A DNA stretch of 64,000 nt from Campylobacter massiliensis (GCF_014253065.1 NZ_JACLZK010000002.1:496001-560000), one strand, 5' to 3'; counted from the stretch's first letter, positions 1 through 9,035 are shown. Notes: a model not told the origin generated them from the letters alone. Numbers and translations are program-made.

Positions 1-1586
1 TTGATCTCTTCGCTTTGTCTCATGACGTCACCTGTTTTTTGACTGATGGCATTCATTGAGCTGCTCATCTGCTCGATCGCGGCCGCACTCTCGTCGATCG
101 CGCTTGCTTGTTTGCTTGCGCCTTGCGTTAGCTCCCTCATGGAGTCAGCGAGTACTTTTGCTTTCTCTTCGAGACTTTGAGCTTCGCTTAGATTTTCTCT
201 TAGCATGCTGCATACCGCATCGCCTGCGCTTTGCAGTCCCAGCATCATATCGCGCAGGTCGCTTTCGATGTCGTCTTTTATATCCACGCGGGATGTATAG
301 TCGTTTTTATTGTATGCGTTTAGCACCGCGGCGATATCTTTTAAATTTGACGAGATAGAGGCAAAGAAGCGATTTAGTAGCTCTTTTAGCTCGACTAGCG
401 CAGGGTTGTTAGGCGTCTGGGCGATCTTGGCGCCGAGATTTCCTCTGATCATCTTGTTTGCTACGCCGTTTAGCTCGTCGATCATCGCGCTATCTTTTTT
501 GATACCGTCGATGACCTTGTCGATATTTTCGTTTATGGCGTAGCTCATTAGTCCAAATTCGTCTTTTGTAGTAACTTTTAGTTTGTCAGGAGCTTTTTGC
601 GTCTCATAAGTGATAAATTTAAACGTATCGTCAAGCTTTTCTTGGATAGTTTTTATCGGGCTTAGCGATTTTTTAAGCAGTACGTAAACAAATAGCGAAA
701 GCGCGATGATAAACACAGTAGCAAGCACAAGCTGAGCTTTTAAAAGCGGCAAAGTGTTGCTAGAAAAGGTATTTGCTCCGATAGCTGCGACTGCAAACCA
801 ACCCTGATCGTTGATAGGTATGAGCTTGGCCGTTACATTTTCGCCTTTGTAGTTGGTGTATGGGATCAGGCCGTTTTCGTCAAATTTCTTTTCCGCGTAT
901 TGTTTTGAAAGATATAGCGTAGACTCGACTGCTTTACCGACGTTGTCTGGATTTGAGTGGATTAGCATGACGCCGTCTTTATTCATCACGTAAACGTAAC
1001 CGTATTCGGTTTTGCCCATATCTAAAATTTTCTTGCTTAGAGCGTCGATCTGGATATCAAAGCCGATGACGCCCATAAATTTACCGTTTTTTGTAACCGG
1101 AGCGGCAAAACTAACAACCAGTCCGTTATATGTAGCAGGCTTGTAAGGCTCGGTATAGATAGCTCCGTTTTTAGCTTTTGCGTCCATGTACCAGCCACGT
1201 TTGCGAGGGTCGTAGTTGTCTTTTTCAGGAGTTAGTCTAGTGTCGTCGGATTGAAAAAAATATCCGTCGTCTTCGCGACCGAAAAATACAAACGAAATCA
1301 AAGAATTTGCATTATATTTTTGAAATTTCAGCTGCGCCATATACGCGTCGCCGTCGTTATCGGTATTGCCCACGGCAGCAGCGATTTTGTTCGCAACCTC
1401 CATGTAGTCGTGAAAAAACGAATCCGTGACCGCGTCGACGTCTTTTAAAATTTGAGCCTGATTTTGGCTAACGAGCTGAACGACCTTGTTCTCGGCCGTA
1501 TAATAACTAACCGCCGAAATAGCAGCAAACGAAACGATCAGCGCGACGATGAGCATCAACGCGATCTTATTCGTGATAGAACGCAT
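1..1586 (-). CDS. Methyl-accepting chemotaxis protein (3' part beyond left edge)
   Basis: A transmembrane chemoreceptor that would pass ligand signals to CheA/CheW. The frame is open from an ATG at 1586, preceded by an AAGGAG ribosome site, to the left edge (528 codons visible). There is one N-terminal membrane helix (about residues 9-29), a long periplasmic part with dCache-type features (GWY and GFDIQID stretches), a second helix (about 284-303), and the start of a cytoplasmic helical domain with the Ala/Ser/Gln-rich register of receptor signalling domains. The conserved hairpin tip lies outside the window. The ligand cannot be told from sequence. It lies next to two S-/N-oxide reductase operons, so taxis toward electron acceptors is a reasonable guess and no more. 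Confidence 0.93.
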   Translation of the reverse strand, partial: MRSITNKIALMLIVALIVSFAAISAVSYYTAENKVVQLVSQNQAQILKDVDAVTDSFFHDYMEVANKIAAAVGNTDNDGDAYMAQLKFQKYNANSLISFVFFGREDDGYFFQSDDTRLTPEKDNYDPRKRGWYMDAKAKNGAIYTEPYKPATYNGLVVSFAAPVTKNGKFMGVIGFDIQIDALSKKILDMGKTEYGYVYVMNKDGVMLIHSNPDNVGKAVESTLYLSKQYAEKKFDENGLIPYTNYKGENVTAKLIPINDQGWFAVAAIGANTFSSNTLPLLKAQLVLATVFIIALSLFVYVLLKKSLSPIKTIQEKLDDTFKFITYETQKAPDKLKVTTKDEFGLMSYAINENIDKVIDGIKKDSAMIDELNGVANKMIRGNLGAKIAQTPNNPALVELKELLNRFFASISSNLKDIAAVLNAYNKNDYTSRVDIKDDIESDLRDMMLGLQSAGDAVCSMLRENLSEAQSLEEKAKVLADSMRELTQGASKQASAIDESAAAIEQMSSSMNAISQKTGDVMRQSEEI

Positions 1587-1921
1587 TTTCTCTCCTTATA
1601 TTTTTTCTTAAAATTAAAAAATTATTCTACTACTTTCAAAGTTAAATAAAATTGAAATTTAGCATAAACTTAGCTTTAAAAGCAAAATTTGATCCAAATT
1701 TATACAAGTCTGCGAATGAAAATATAAAAATTCCGTTTATAGTGGAAAAACGAGGTAAAAAAGGAATAAATTCGTATGAAGAAACGGTATAAATTTAATC
1801 CAAATTTGTACCGCTCCGAGTTAAATTTAACGACTGAATTTTAAACGCTTCGCCGAGTCAAATTTAACCCGGCGAGGTTTTATCAAATTTAAGCCGCAGA
1901 TTTTAGTTCGCGGCCTCAAAT
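1587..1921. other. Intergenic region between chemoreceptor and first reductase
   Basis: This 335-base AT-rich stretch holds no convincing gene. Its left part should carry the chemoreceptor promoter (minus strand). Its right part holds two small hairpins downstream of the reductase stop codon, at 1893-1914 and 1851-1874. Confidence 0.6.
1851..1914 (-). terminator. Two candidate hairpins behind first torA copy
   Basis: Minus-strand hairpins follow the stop codon: a GCCGC/GCGGC stem at 1893-1914 and a CGCCG/CGGCG stem at 1851-1874 with AAATTT in its loop. The second torA copy has a matching GCCGC/GCGGC stem at the same place, so the element was duplicated with the gene. There is no long U-run, so the role as terminator is only likely. 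Confidence 0.45.
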
Positions 1922-4441
1922 TTAAGCGAATTTCGGATCGCTAAATGCCGTTAGCTCAGGCTCCTTACCCGTAAATTTCTCGATATTTACGAGCGCGGTG
2001 TGAGCGATATTTCCGTTTGCCAACTTAGAACTTGGTATATCTATAGTAAGCACATTCGGGCAACCGTTTTTGCACATACCGTTTTCGTCCGGATCATACC
2101 ATGCTCCCTCGTTTAGCTTAACTATACCTTCGCCAAAATCGTCCGTCAGTATCGCGCCGGCCAATACCTCTCCGCGTTTATTAAAAACCCTGACTATATC
2201 GCCGTCATTTATACCTTTTTTTTGAGCGTCTTTTTTATTTATCCATATCGGCTCGCGGTTTGCTACGGCGTAATTGTCGCGTATGCTGGCATAGTTAAGC
2301 TGTGAATGCAAGCGATCGGCCGGATGAGAGCTTACCATATGAAATTCCGCCGGTTTATCTTTCATACCGAGCCACTCTGCAGGCTCAAACCACGCAGGAT
2401 GCCCCATGCAATCATCGTAATGCATATTAGCCACTACGTCAGAATAAATTTCTATTAGCCCGGACGGCGTTCCTAAGACGTTTAGTATAGGGTCTTCTCT
2501 AAATTTAGCATACCTTACGTATTCGTCGCTTTCCGGAGTGGAGCTAAAAATAACGGGCTTATTCTCAGCCCAAAATTCATCAAAAGGCTTCATGTCGACT
2601 GTTAAATCTGGAATGGCCTTTACTTGTTCGTAGGCTGAGTTGTAAAATTCTTTAATCCAATCCATCTCGCTCTTGCCGCCTTGCGTATATTCTTCGTAAA
2701 GTCCGTCTGCATAAGCTTTACAAAGGTCGCTAAATACCTGATAGTCGTCTTTTGCCTCATAAAGCTTTTCTATGGCTTGTTTCATAGGTACTATGTGCAT
2801 GTTTGAGTATTCGCCGCTCATAACGATATCATTGCGCTCAAACGACGTCGTTATAGGAAAAACGATATCGGCCATCTTCGCAGTCGGCGTCCAGTAAATT
2901 TCATTTACCACTACGGTTCTAGGCTTTCTCCATGCTTTTACTAGCATATTCAAGTCTTGGTGGTGAGTTAGAGGATTGCCTCCGGCCCAATATATAAACT
3001 GCGTATCGGCATAAGTTATCTTTTTACCGTTATGATCTATAACTTTACCGGGATTTAATAGCATCTCTGCGATTCTTGGAGCAGGGAAGTTATGTTTCTT
3101 GGCCTTTTGTTCCCACTCTTGCGAGGCATCGGTTTTTTGCGTTCCTATAAAATTACCGTTTTCGTCGAAATTTCCCCTTTTGCCTTTATTTATTCCGGTT
3201 ATTACGCCGCCTTTACAGGTAGGTACGCCGCCGTTTGCGTAGTGATAGCTATATCCGAAACCGCCGCCGGGAAGTCCTATTTGTCCTATCATGCTAGCTA
3301 ACGCTATGAGCATCCAGTGCGGCTGCTCGCCGTGATGGGCGCGCTGCATACTCCAGCCGGAGATAAACATAGTTCGGTTATCTTTAAATTTATCCGCTAG
3401 AGCTCTTATGGTATCGGCTGAAATTTTGCAAATTTCGCTCGCCCATTCGGGAGTTTTTGCTATACCGTCGCTTTGACCTAAAAGATAAGGCAAAAATTTA
3501 TCAAATCCGTAAGTATAGCTCTCTATAAAATCCTTATCGTACTTACCGCTAGTATAAAGATAGTGCGCCATGCCGAGCATCATAGCTACGTCGGTATTAG
3601 GACGGATGGGTATGTGGGTACATTTATCGTAATATTTAACAGTTTCGCTTTTTATAGGATCTATGACGACTATCTCTATATCCTTTTGTTTTAACTCTTC
3701 AAAATATTTATAACCGAGTTCATCAGTCGTTGTCCAAGCTATTTTTAAAGTTAAAATAGGATTTGCGCCCCAGATGACGACTACTTTTGAGTGCTCAAGC
3801 ACCACGGGCCAGCTGGTTTGTTGCTCGTAAACCTCGATACTGCCCACGACGTGAGGCATAGTAAAGCTGACCGCGCCCGTAGAATAATTGCCCATCGTTA
3901 CGATAGCGCCGCCGGTTAAATTCATAAACCTATGAAGCAGTATCGTGGAGCTGTGCATATTTCCGCTAGATTTCCATCCTTGAGAACCTGCGTATATACT
4001 CTCGTCGCCATGTTCCTTTCTCGTCTTTTTTAGCTCGCGAGCGACTAGTTTTATCGCATCCTCGTAGCGGACGCGCACCCACTCGTCTTTGCCTCTTAGT
4101 TCGGGTTTTGGAGAGTCGGGATTTTCTAGGTAGCTTTTGCGCACCATAGGATATTTTATACGGCTTTTATATACAGAGTCGGGAACCGTGTATTGAAGGG
4201 AATTATAAATACCGCTGACTTTTTGATAAGGCTCTGATTTTACTATAACACCGTCTTTAACAGTTATATTTAGCATGCCCCAGTGAGTTGCATTTAAAAC
4301 GACTCCGTTTTTAACCAGTCCGGAGCTTACGCTTGAAATTTCGGCACCTATTAAATTTGAAAACACGCTAAATTTTGAAATAATCGGCATAGCGCCTAAT
4401 ATAGCGCCATACTTTAGTATATTTCGTCTTTGATTATTCAT
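1922..4441 (-). CDS. Periplasmic molybdopterin S-/N-oxide reductase, copy 1 (TorA/DorA family)
   Basis: Single-subunit molybdenum enzyme of the DMSO reductase family that reduces TMAO, DMSO or biotin sulfoxide-like substrates in the periplasm with electrons from a c-type cytochrome. It has 839 residues, the family's usual size. A twin-arginine signal (QRRNILK) is followed by a hydrophobic stretch. The molybdenum-ligating Ser is at 187 in NYSTGA, and the substrate-pocket Trp at 156 in GWKSSG. The residue matching Tyr114 of Rhodobacter DorA is Gln154 here, whereas copy 2 keeps Tyr. ATG with a good AAGGAG site. Only 10 bases separate it from the upstream cytochrome gene, so the two are cotranscribed. 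Exact substrate uncertain; C. jejuni has a comparable single pair (Cj0264c/Cj0265c). Confidence 0.93.
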   Translation of the reverse strand: MNNQRRNILKYGAILGAMPIISKFSVFSNLIGAEISSVSSGLVKNGVVLNATHWGMLNITVKDGVIVKSEPYQKVSGIYNSLQYTVPDSVYKSRIKYPMVRKSYLENPDSPKPELRGKDEWVRVRYEDAIKLVARELKKTRKEHGDESIYAGSQGWKSSGNMHSSTILLHRFMNLTGGAIVTMGNYSTGAVSFTMPHVVGSIEVYEQQTSWPVVLEHSKVVVIWGANPILTLKIAWTTTDELGYKYFEELKQKDIEIVVIDPIKSETVKYYDKCTHIPIRPNTDVAMMLGMAHYLYTSGKYDKDFIESYTYGFDKFLPYLLGQSDGIAKTPEWASEICKISADTIRALADKFKDNRTMFISGWSMQRAHHGEQPHWMLIALASMIGQIGLPGGGFGYSYHYANGGVPTCKGGVITGINKGKRGNFDENGNFIGTQKTDASQEWEQKAKKHNFPAPRIAEMLLNPGKVIDHNGKKITYADTQFIYWAGGNPLTHHQDLNMLVKAWRKPRTVVVNEIYWTPTAKMADIVFPITTSFERNDIVMSGEYSNMHIVPMKQAIEKLYEAKDDYQVFSDLCKAYADGLYEEYTQGGKSEMDWIKEFYNSAYEQVKAIPDLTVDMKPFDEFWAENKPVIFSSTPESDEYVRYAKFREDPILNVLGTPSGLIEIYSDVVANMHYDDCMGHPAWFEPAEWLGMKDKPAEFHMVSSHPADRLHSQLNYASIRDNYAVANREPIWINKKDAQKKGINDGDIVRVFNKRGEVLAGAILTDDFGEGIVKLNEGAWYDPDENGMCKNGCPNVLTIDIPSSKLANGNIAHTALVNIEKFTGKEPELTAFSDPKFA

Positions 4442-4451
4442 TTTGTTCTCC

Positions 4452-5036
4452 TTATTTTACGTCTTCAGAGTGTTTTTGTAGATACTGTATCACGAGCCAT
4501 TCATCTTTTTTGTCTATCGCGGTTCTGCTAAGCATAGACTGCAAAAGGCTTGGCCACTGATTTGCTTTGGAATGTGAAGGCTCGGGTAAGGCATGACAAA
4601 TACTGCAGTTTTCATTATAAATTTGCCCTGCCTTTTCAAACATAGCTTCAAGCCCGCCACCAAAGCCTCCCTCTTCCGTATAAACCGATACTTCGACTTT
4701 ATCCCATTTGCCGCCTTTGCCTTTTTCAAGGAGTCTCGTCTCAATGTTTGCGGTTTTAGAAAACGCAGCGGCTATCACGCGCTGAGAATCGCTGTAATAA
4801 ATCACGTTTTTCACGTCGGGATTTTGATATCCTCGTATAGCGATTTTGATTCGTTCGCCGCTTTTTTGGACGACCGTAACGGCATTAGTCGGCAATAACC
4901 GCCCTATAGCCTTTGCGGATGATGCATCGGCATATAACGACTTTACCGAATCGCTGTAAATTTTTTCGCCGGCCAGAAGAGAACCGATCAAAAACAGCTC
5001 GGCAATAACAATGCGACCTAAAAATCTAGTTACCAT
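4452..5036 (-). CDS. Monohaem c-type cytochrome, electron donor to reductase copy 1
   Basis: Periplasmic cytochrome of 194 residues expected to feed electrons to the adjacent molybdenum reductase. It has an N-terminal signal peptide (to about residue 22), an alpha/beta domain with GYQNP, and one haem site at C144-S-I-C147-H148 near the C-terminus. Met168 is a possible sixth ligand. It matches the layout of C. jejuni Cj0265c as I recall it. The start ATG has an AAGGAGG site six bases upstream. It is first in a two-gene operon; the AT-rich 240 bases before it should hold the promoter. About 50 percent identical by eye to the paralogue at 8457-9035. Confidence 0.9.
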   Translation of the reverse strand: MVTRFLGRIVIAELFLIGSLLAGEKIYSDSVKSLYADASSAKAIGRLLPTNAVTVVQKSGERIKIAIRGYQNPDVKNVIYYSDSQRVIAAAFSKTANIETRLLEKGKGGKWDKVEVSVYTEEGGFGGGLEAMFEKAGQIYNENCSICHALPEPSHSKANQWPSLLQSMLSRTAIDKKDEWLVIQYLQKHSEDVK

Positions 5037-5248
5037 GTTTCCTCCTTAGCAAAATATTTTTATAAATAAAATATTAAAAAAATAAAGTGCCGTAAGAGTG
5101 CTTATGATTTGATCGTAATAAATTTATTTTTTATGCGTTTAGATTGGATTTTTTTATATTTTGCAAAAAAATATTTTAAGAATTTAGCATGTAGTAGTCA
5201 AAAAGCCTCGCAGGTCAAATTTGACCAAACGAGGTTGGAGCCGAGATT

Positions 5249-5274
5249 AAGCCGCAAATTTTACTTCGCGGCTT
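5249..5274 (-). terminator. Candidate hairpin behind second torA copy
   Basis: AAGCCGC at 5249-5255 pairs with GCGGCTT at 5268-5274, starting six bases past the reductase stop codon. The same element follows copy 1. The U-run is weak. Confidence 0.5.
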
Positions 5275-5279
5275 CAAAT

Positions 5280-7838
5280 TTAAGCGAATTTCGGATCGCT
5301 AAACGCCGTTAGTTCAGGCGCCTTACCCGTAAATTTCTCGATATTTACAAGCGCGGTGTGGCTGATGTTGCCGTTTGCTAGCTTGCTAGTCGGGATATCG
5401 ATAGTTAGTACGTTTGGCGAGCCGTTTTTGCAAAGACCCGCGTCAAATCCGTCGTACCATACGCCTTCAGCGAGCTTAACGACGCCCTCTTTGATATCTT
5501 GCGTCACCAATGCACCCGCTAGAACTTCGCCGCGCGCGTTAAATACTCTAACCAAATCGCCCGTTTTGATACCTTTTTTCGCGGCGTCTTTAGGGTGTAT
5601 CCAGATCGGCTCGCGGTTTGCAATCGCGTAGTTTTTGCGCAGAGAGGTTTGGTTTAGCTGCGAGTGGAGGCGATCGGTCGGATGCGGGCTTAGCATGTGT
5701 AGCTCGGCAGGTTTATCTTTCATGCCTAGCCACTCGATCGGCTCAAACCACATCGGATGCGCGCCGCAGTCGTCATAGCCCATTTTCTCGATGGTTTCGG
5801 AGTAAATTTCGATTAGGCCGCTTGGCGTTCCTAGAGGATTTAGCACCGGATCCTCTCTAAACTCGCCAAATCTCACCCACGTATCGCTCTCAGGCGTCGA
5901 GGCAAAAGTTACCGGCTTATTTTCATTCCAAAACTCCTCAAACGGCTTCATATCGGTTTCAAAATCAGGTATAGCCTTGACCTGCTCGTACGCCGCGCCG
6001 TAGTACTCTTTGATCCAGTCAAATTCGTCCTTGCCGTTGTCGGTGTAGGCTACGACTAAATTTTTAGCGTAGGCCTTACAAAGATCGGTGAAAATTTGAT
6101 AATCGTCGCGCGCTTCGGCGTATTTTTCCACGACTTGCTTCATCGGCACGATGTTCATATTCGAGTAGTCGCCCGTCATCGTGACGTCGTTGCGCTCGTA
6201 CGCCGTAGTAGTCGGGAATACGATATCAGCCATCTTAGCCGTCGGCGTCCAGTAAGCTTCGTTTACGACTACCGTGCGAGGTTTGCGCCACGCTTCTAGT
6301 AGGCGGTTGGTTTCTTGATGGTGGGCGAAAGGATTGCCGCCGACCCAGTAGATAAAGTCGATATCAGGATACGTGATTTTCTTGCCGTTGTGATCGATCA
6401 CTTTGCCCGGATTTAACAGGGCGTCTGCGATACGAGCGACTGGGAATGCATAGTGAGTCGCCTTTTGTAGCCAGCTTTGACCCGTACCCGCAACCGCCGC
6501 AGCTTTAGCTACGAAGCGGCCGTTTGCGTCAAATTCTCCGCTATCGGTGCCGATAAACTCGCCCTCGTCGTTAAATTTACCCACGCTTGCGCTATTTACG
6601 CCGCCGATGACCGCGCCTTTGCAAGTCGGAGCGCCGCCGTTTGAGTAGTGGTAGCTAAGGCCAAATCCTCCGCCAGGAAGCCCGATCTGTCCTAGCATCG
6701 CCGCTAATGTCACCATCGCCCAGTGCGGCTGCTCGCCGTGATGCGCGCGCTGCATACCCCAACCGCTCATTATCATCGTGCGGTTAGCGGCGAAGGTATC
6801 TGCTAGCTCTTTTATGAGGCTTACTTTTAGGCCGCAAATTTTGCTCGCCCACTCTAAATTTTTAGGCGTGCCGTCGGTTTTACCGAGCAGATACGGCAGG
6901 AATTTATCAAAGCCGCTCGTATAGGTCTCGATGAAGTTTTTATCGTATTTGCCGCTCTCGTATAGATAGTGCATCATACCTAGCATCATCGCAGTGTCGG
7001 TGTTTGGCACCGGAGCGATCCACTGAGCCTTGTCAAAGTACTGCGCCGTATCGCTTCTAATAGGATCTATTATTATGACCTTTATGTCGCTGCGTTTTTT
7101 AAGCTCTTCAAAATACTTAAATCCCTGCTCGTCGGTGCTAGTCCACGCTATGCGAAGAGTTGCCATCGGGTTTGCGCCCCAGATGACGACTACTTTTGAG
7201 TTTTCTAGTACCACAGGCCAGCTGGTTTGCTGCTCGTAAACCTCGATACTGCCCACGACGTGAGGCATGATGATCTGGCTAGCACCCGTGGAGTAGTCAC
7301 CTAGCGACCCCACAAATCCGCCACTAAGGTTCATAAATCTATGAAGTAAAATTCGCGAGTTGTGCACGTTGCCGCTTGATTTCCAGCCGTAACTACCCGC
7401 AAACACGCCCTCTAGACCCTTTTGTTTTCTAGTCTTTTTTAGCTCTCTAGCCACTAGTTTTATCGCGTCCTCGTAGCGTACGCGTACCCAGCCGTCTTTA
7501 CCTCTTAGCTCTGGTTTTGGCGAGTCCGGATTTTCTAGGTAGCTTTTGCGCACCATCGGGTATTTTATGCGTGATTTATAGACCATGTCGGCGGTGTAAT
7601 GTTGCAGCGGATTATACACTTCGCTCGTTTTTTGAAACGGCTCTGATTTTACGATCTTGCCGTCTTTGACGCTAACCTTTAGCATGCCCCAGTGAGCGGC
7701 CGTTAGCACCTCGCCGTTACGCACGTTTGCCGTATTTAGCTCGGCGGCGAGTAAATTTGACGCCGTTACGCTAGAAAACAAAGGAGCTGCCGCAAGAGCC
7801 GCTCCGCCTTTTAATACATTTCGTCTTTGTAGGTTCAT
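5280..7838 (-). CDS. Periplasmic molybdopterin S-/N-oxide reductase, copy 2 (TorA/DorA family)
   Basis: Second DMSO-reductase-family enzyme, 852 residues, closely similar to copy 1 along its whole length, including near-identical C-termini. Twin-arginine signal QRRNVLK with a short hydrophobic run to about residue 30. The molybdenum Ser is at 183 in DYSTGA, with Tyr150 and Trp152 in SYGWKSSG. These match Tyr114, Trp116 and Ser147 of Rhodobacter DMSO reductase with the same 33-residue spacing, so this copy looks more like a true DMSO reductase than copy 1. It carries a small insertion near residues 430-455 rich in Gly and Ala. Start ATG has a GGAGAGG site. Its cytochrome gene lies 618 bases upstream instead of 10. 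Confidence 0.93.
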   Translation of the reverse strand: MNLQRRNVLKGGAALAAAPLFSSVTASNLLAAELNTANVRNGEVLTAAHWGMLKVSVKDGKIVKSEPFQKTSEVYNPLQHYTADMVYKSRIKYPMVRKSYLENPDSPKPELRGKDGWVRVRYEDAIKLVARELKKTRKQKGLEGVFAGSYGWKSSGNVHNSRILLHRFMNLSGGFVGSLGDYSTGASQIIMPHVVGSIEVYEQQTSWPVVLENSKVVVIWGANPMATLRIAWTSTDEQGFKYFEELKKRSDIKVIIIDPIRSDTAQYFDKAQWIAPVPNTDTAMMLGMMHYLYESGKYDKNFIETYTSGFDKFLPYLLGKTDGTPKNLEWASKICGLKVSLIKELADTFAANRTMIMSGWGMQRAHHGEQPHWAMVTLAAMLGQIGLPGGGFGLSYHYSNGGAPTCKGAVIGGVNSASVGKFNDEGEFIGTDSGEFDANGRFVAKAAAVAGTGQSWLQKATHYAFPVARIADALLNPGKVIDHNGKKITYPDIDFIYWVGGNPFAHHQETNRLLEAWRKPRTVVVNEAYWTPTAKMADIVFPTTTAYERNDVTMTGDYSNMNIVPMKQVVEKYAEARDDYQIFTDLCKAYAKNLVVAYTDNGKDEFDWIKEYYGAAYEQVKAIPDFETDMKPFEEFWNENKPVTFASTPESDTWVRFGEFREDPVLNPLGTPSGLIEIYSETIEKMGYDDCGAHPMWFEPIEWLGMKDKPAELHMLSPHPTDRLHSQLNQTSLRKNYAIANREPIWIHPKDAAKKGIKTGDLVRVFNARGEVLAGALVTQDIKEGVVKLAEGVWYDGFDAGLCKNGSPNVLTIDIPTSKLANGNISHTALVNIEKFTGKAPELTAFSDPKFA

Positions 7839-7856
7839 TTTCCTCTCCTATTTTTT

Positions 7857-7887
7857 ACTTCTCGGTCGAACGAAGTCCGACCTCCGA
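7857..7887. repeat. 31-base direct repeat, copy A
   Basis: Identical over 31 bases to 8029-8059, at an offset of 172 bases. The core TCGGTCGAACGAAGTCCGA is itself a partial inverted repeat. This copy ends about 20 bases upstream of the torA copy 2 start codon, so it is in that gene's leader. Confidence 0.85.
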
Positions 7888-7948
7888 TTTGTTTTTACCC
7901 ATCGCTCGCATCGCCTATGCGATATGCTCCGCTCACTCGCTCCCGTAC

Positions 7949-7970
7949 GGATGCCGAGCAGTCGGCATCC
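7949..7970. repeat. Perfect 9-bp hairpin
   Basis: GGATGCCGA at 7949-7957 pairs exactly with TCGGCATCC at 7962-7970 across a 4-base GCAG loop. It sits midway between the two direct repeats. Confidence 0.85.
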
Positions 7971-8028
7971 TCTAAAGACGGTCGCTCACCCACCTAAAGT
8001 CCCTACTGCGTAGGGTACCCTAAATCAA

Positions 8029-8059
8029 ACTTCTCGGTCGAACGAAGTCCGACCTCCGA
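8029..8059. repeat. 31-base direct repeat, copy B
   Basis: Second exact copy of the repeat at 7857-7887. The segment between the copies is hairpin-rich, as in a small mobile or repeat-derived element. Confidence 0.85.
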
Positions 8060-8131
8060 GCGGAAGCGCAAGCGCTCCCTGCACCCCTCTGCTTGCAGTT
8101 GCGAAGTCGCAGACAAGCAAAGCTAAAACAC

Positions 8132-8158
8132 ATCGCTTCTTTTAAAAGCGATTTTTTT
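8132..8158 (+). terminator. Orphan plus-strand intrinsic terminator
   Basis: ATCGCTT at 8132-8138 pairs with AAGCGAT at 8146-8152 and is followed directly by six T on the plus strand. No plus-strand protein gene lies upstream, which suggests an unannotated plus-strand transcript starting in or near the repeat block, or a relic. Confidence 0.55.
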
Positions 8159-8296
8159 ATCAGCCAACGAGCCGCACCTTCGCACGAACTTAAATTTAAG
8201 CTTTTACGCTCAAATTTAACCGCCATCTCGTCCAGCGAGTCAAATTTGACGGCTAAAAGCCTCGTTCGCGCAGCCTAACCCGCAAAGTAGTCGCTC

Positions 8297-8332
8297 AAAT
8301 TTAGCGCGCATCTCGTCTTGCGCGCTAAATTT
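8297..8332. repeat. AAATTT inverted repeat, 13-bp arms
   Basis: AAATTTAGCGCGC at 8297-8309 and GCGCGCTAAATTT at 8320-8332 are perfect inverted arms with a 10-base loop. It lies about 125 bases downstream of the cytochrome stop codon on the minus strand. Confidence 0.85.
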
Positions 8333-8456
8333 AACTTTTTCGGCATTTGAAAAAGCGACCGCTTCGCCGCGACATTTATAAGTTTAGCTCCCGCAAATCT
8401 CGTCCGTTTGTGGGCGCATTTAGGCGTAAATCCTCGTCAAATTTACGCGCCGCCTT

Positions 8457-9035
8457 TTACTTTTTCGCCACGTTCACGTCGGCAGAGTGCTTTTGCAAGT
8501 ACTGTATCACCAACCACTCGTCGTCTTTGCCGATCGCCGTTCGCGCGATCATCGATTTTAGCAGGTTAGGCCACTGATTTGCCTTGTAGTGCGTGGTTTG
8601 ATGTAGCGAATGGCACACGCCACAGCTCTCTTTGTAAATCTCGCCGCCCTTAGCAAAAAGGCCGCCTAGGTCGTTCGTAAAGCCGTCTTTTTGCGTGTAG
8701 ACAACGGTCTCAACCTCGTCCCATTTGCCGTTTGCGCCCTTTTTTACGACCTTTATATCAGGCGTCGCGGTTTTGGCAAACGCAACGGCGATGACGCGCT
8801 CGGAGTCACTAAAATAAACAACGTTGCTAACGGCGGGATTTTGGTAACCTTTGACGGAGATTTTCACGCGGTCGCCCTGCGTGGCTAAAATTTTAACCCC
8901 GTTCGTCGGCAAGAGCCTGCCTATGCTTTTTTGCGACGTCGCATCGGCGTAAACGTCTTTTACTGATGGGCTATACACCTCGCCCGCTGCAAAGAGCGAA
9001 CAGGCGAGCAAGCTTGATAGTAGGATTTTTTTCAT
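8457..9035 (-). CDS. Monohaem c-type cytochrome, electron donor to reductase copy 2
   Basis: Periplasmic cytochrome of 192 residues, paralogue of the one at 4452-5036. Signal peptide MKKILLSSLLACSLFAAG, then a conserved domain (SPSVKDVYADA, IGRLLPTN, GYQNP), and one haem site C138-G-V-C141-H142 near the C-terminus. It should pass electrons to the reductase at 5280-7838, although the 618-base insert between them may separate their expression. Start ATG with a GGGAG site. A minus-strand TATAAT lies about 30 bases upstream of the start codon. Confidence 0.9.
   Translation of the reverse strand: MKKILLSSLLACSLFAAGEVYSPSVKDVYADATSQKSIGRLLPTNGVKILATQGDRVKISVKGYQNPAVSNVVYFSDSERVIAVAFAKTATPDIKVVKKGANGKWDEVETVVYTQKDGFTNDLGGLFAKGGEIYKESCGVCHSLHQTTHYKANQWPNLLKSMIARTAIGKDDEWLVIQYLQKHSADVNVAKK

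Larger units (their letters stand above)
7839..8456. other. Hairpin-rich insert between cytochrome and reductase of the second pair
   Basis: 618 bases with no convincing gene, inside what would otherwise be a two-gene operon. It holds two copies of a 31-base direct repeat, a perfect 9-bp-stem hairpin, a small CCCTAC-TGC-GTAGGG hairpin (8001-8015), a plus-strand terminator-like hairpin and an AAATTT inverted repeat. The string ATCTCGTC recurs three times (near 8224, 8309 and 8396), each time among inverted AAATTT or GC-rich arms. Open frames here are short and look like random translations of repeats. Confidence 0.7.

Noticed and set aside
8020-8278. Short frames on both strands in the cytochrome-reductase gap
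   Set aside because: They cover direct repeats and hairpins, lack ribosome sites and have no protein-like composition.
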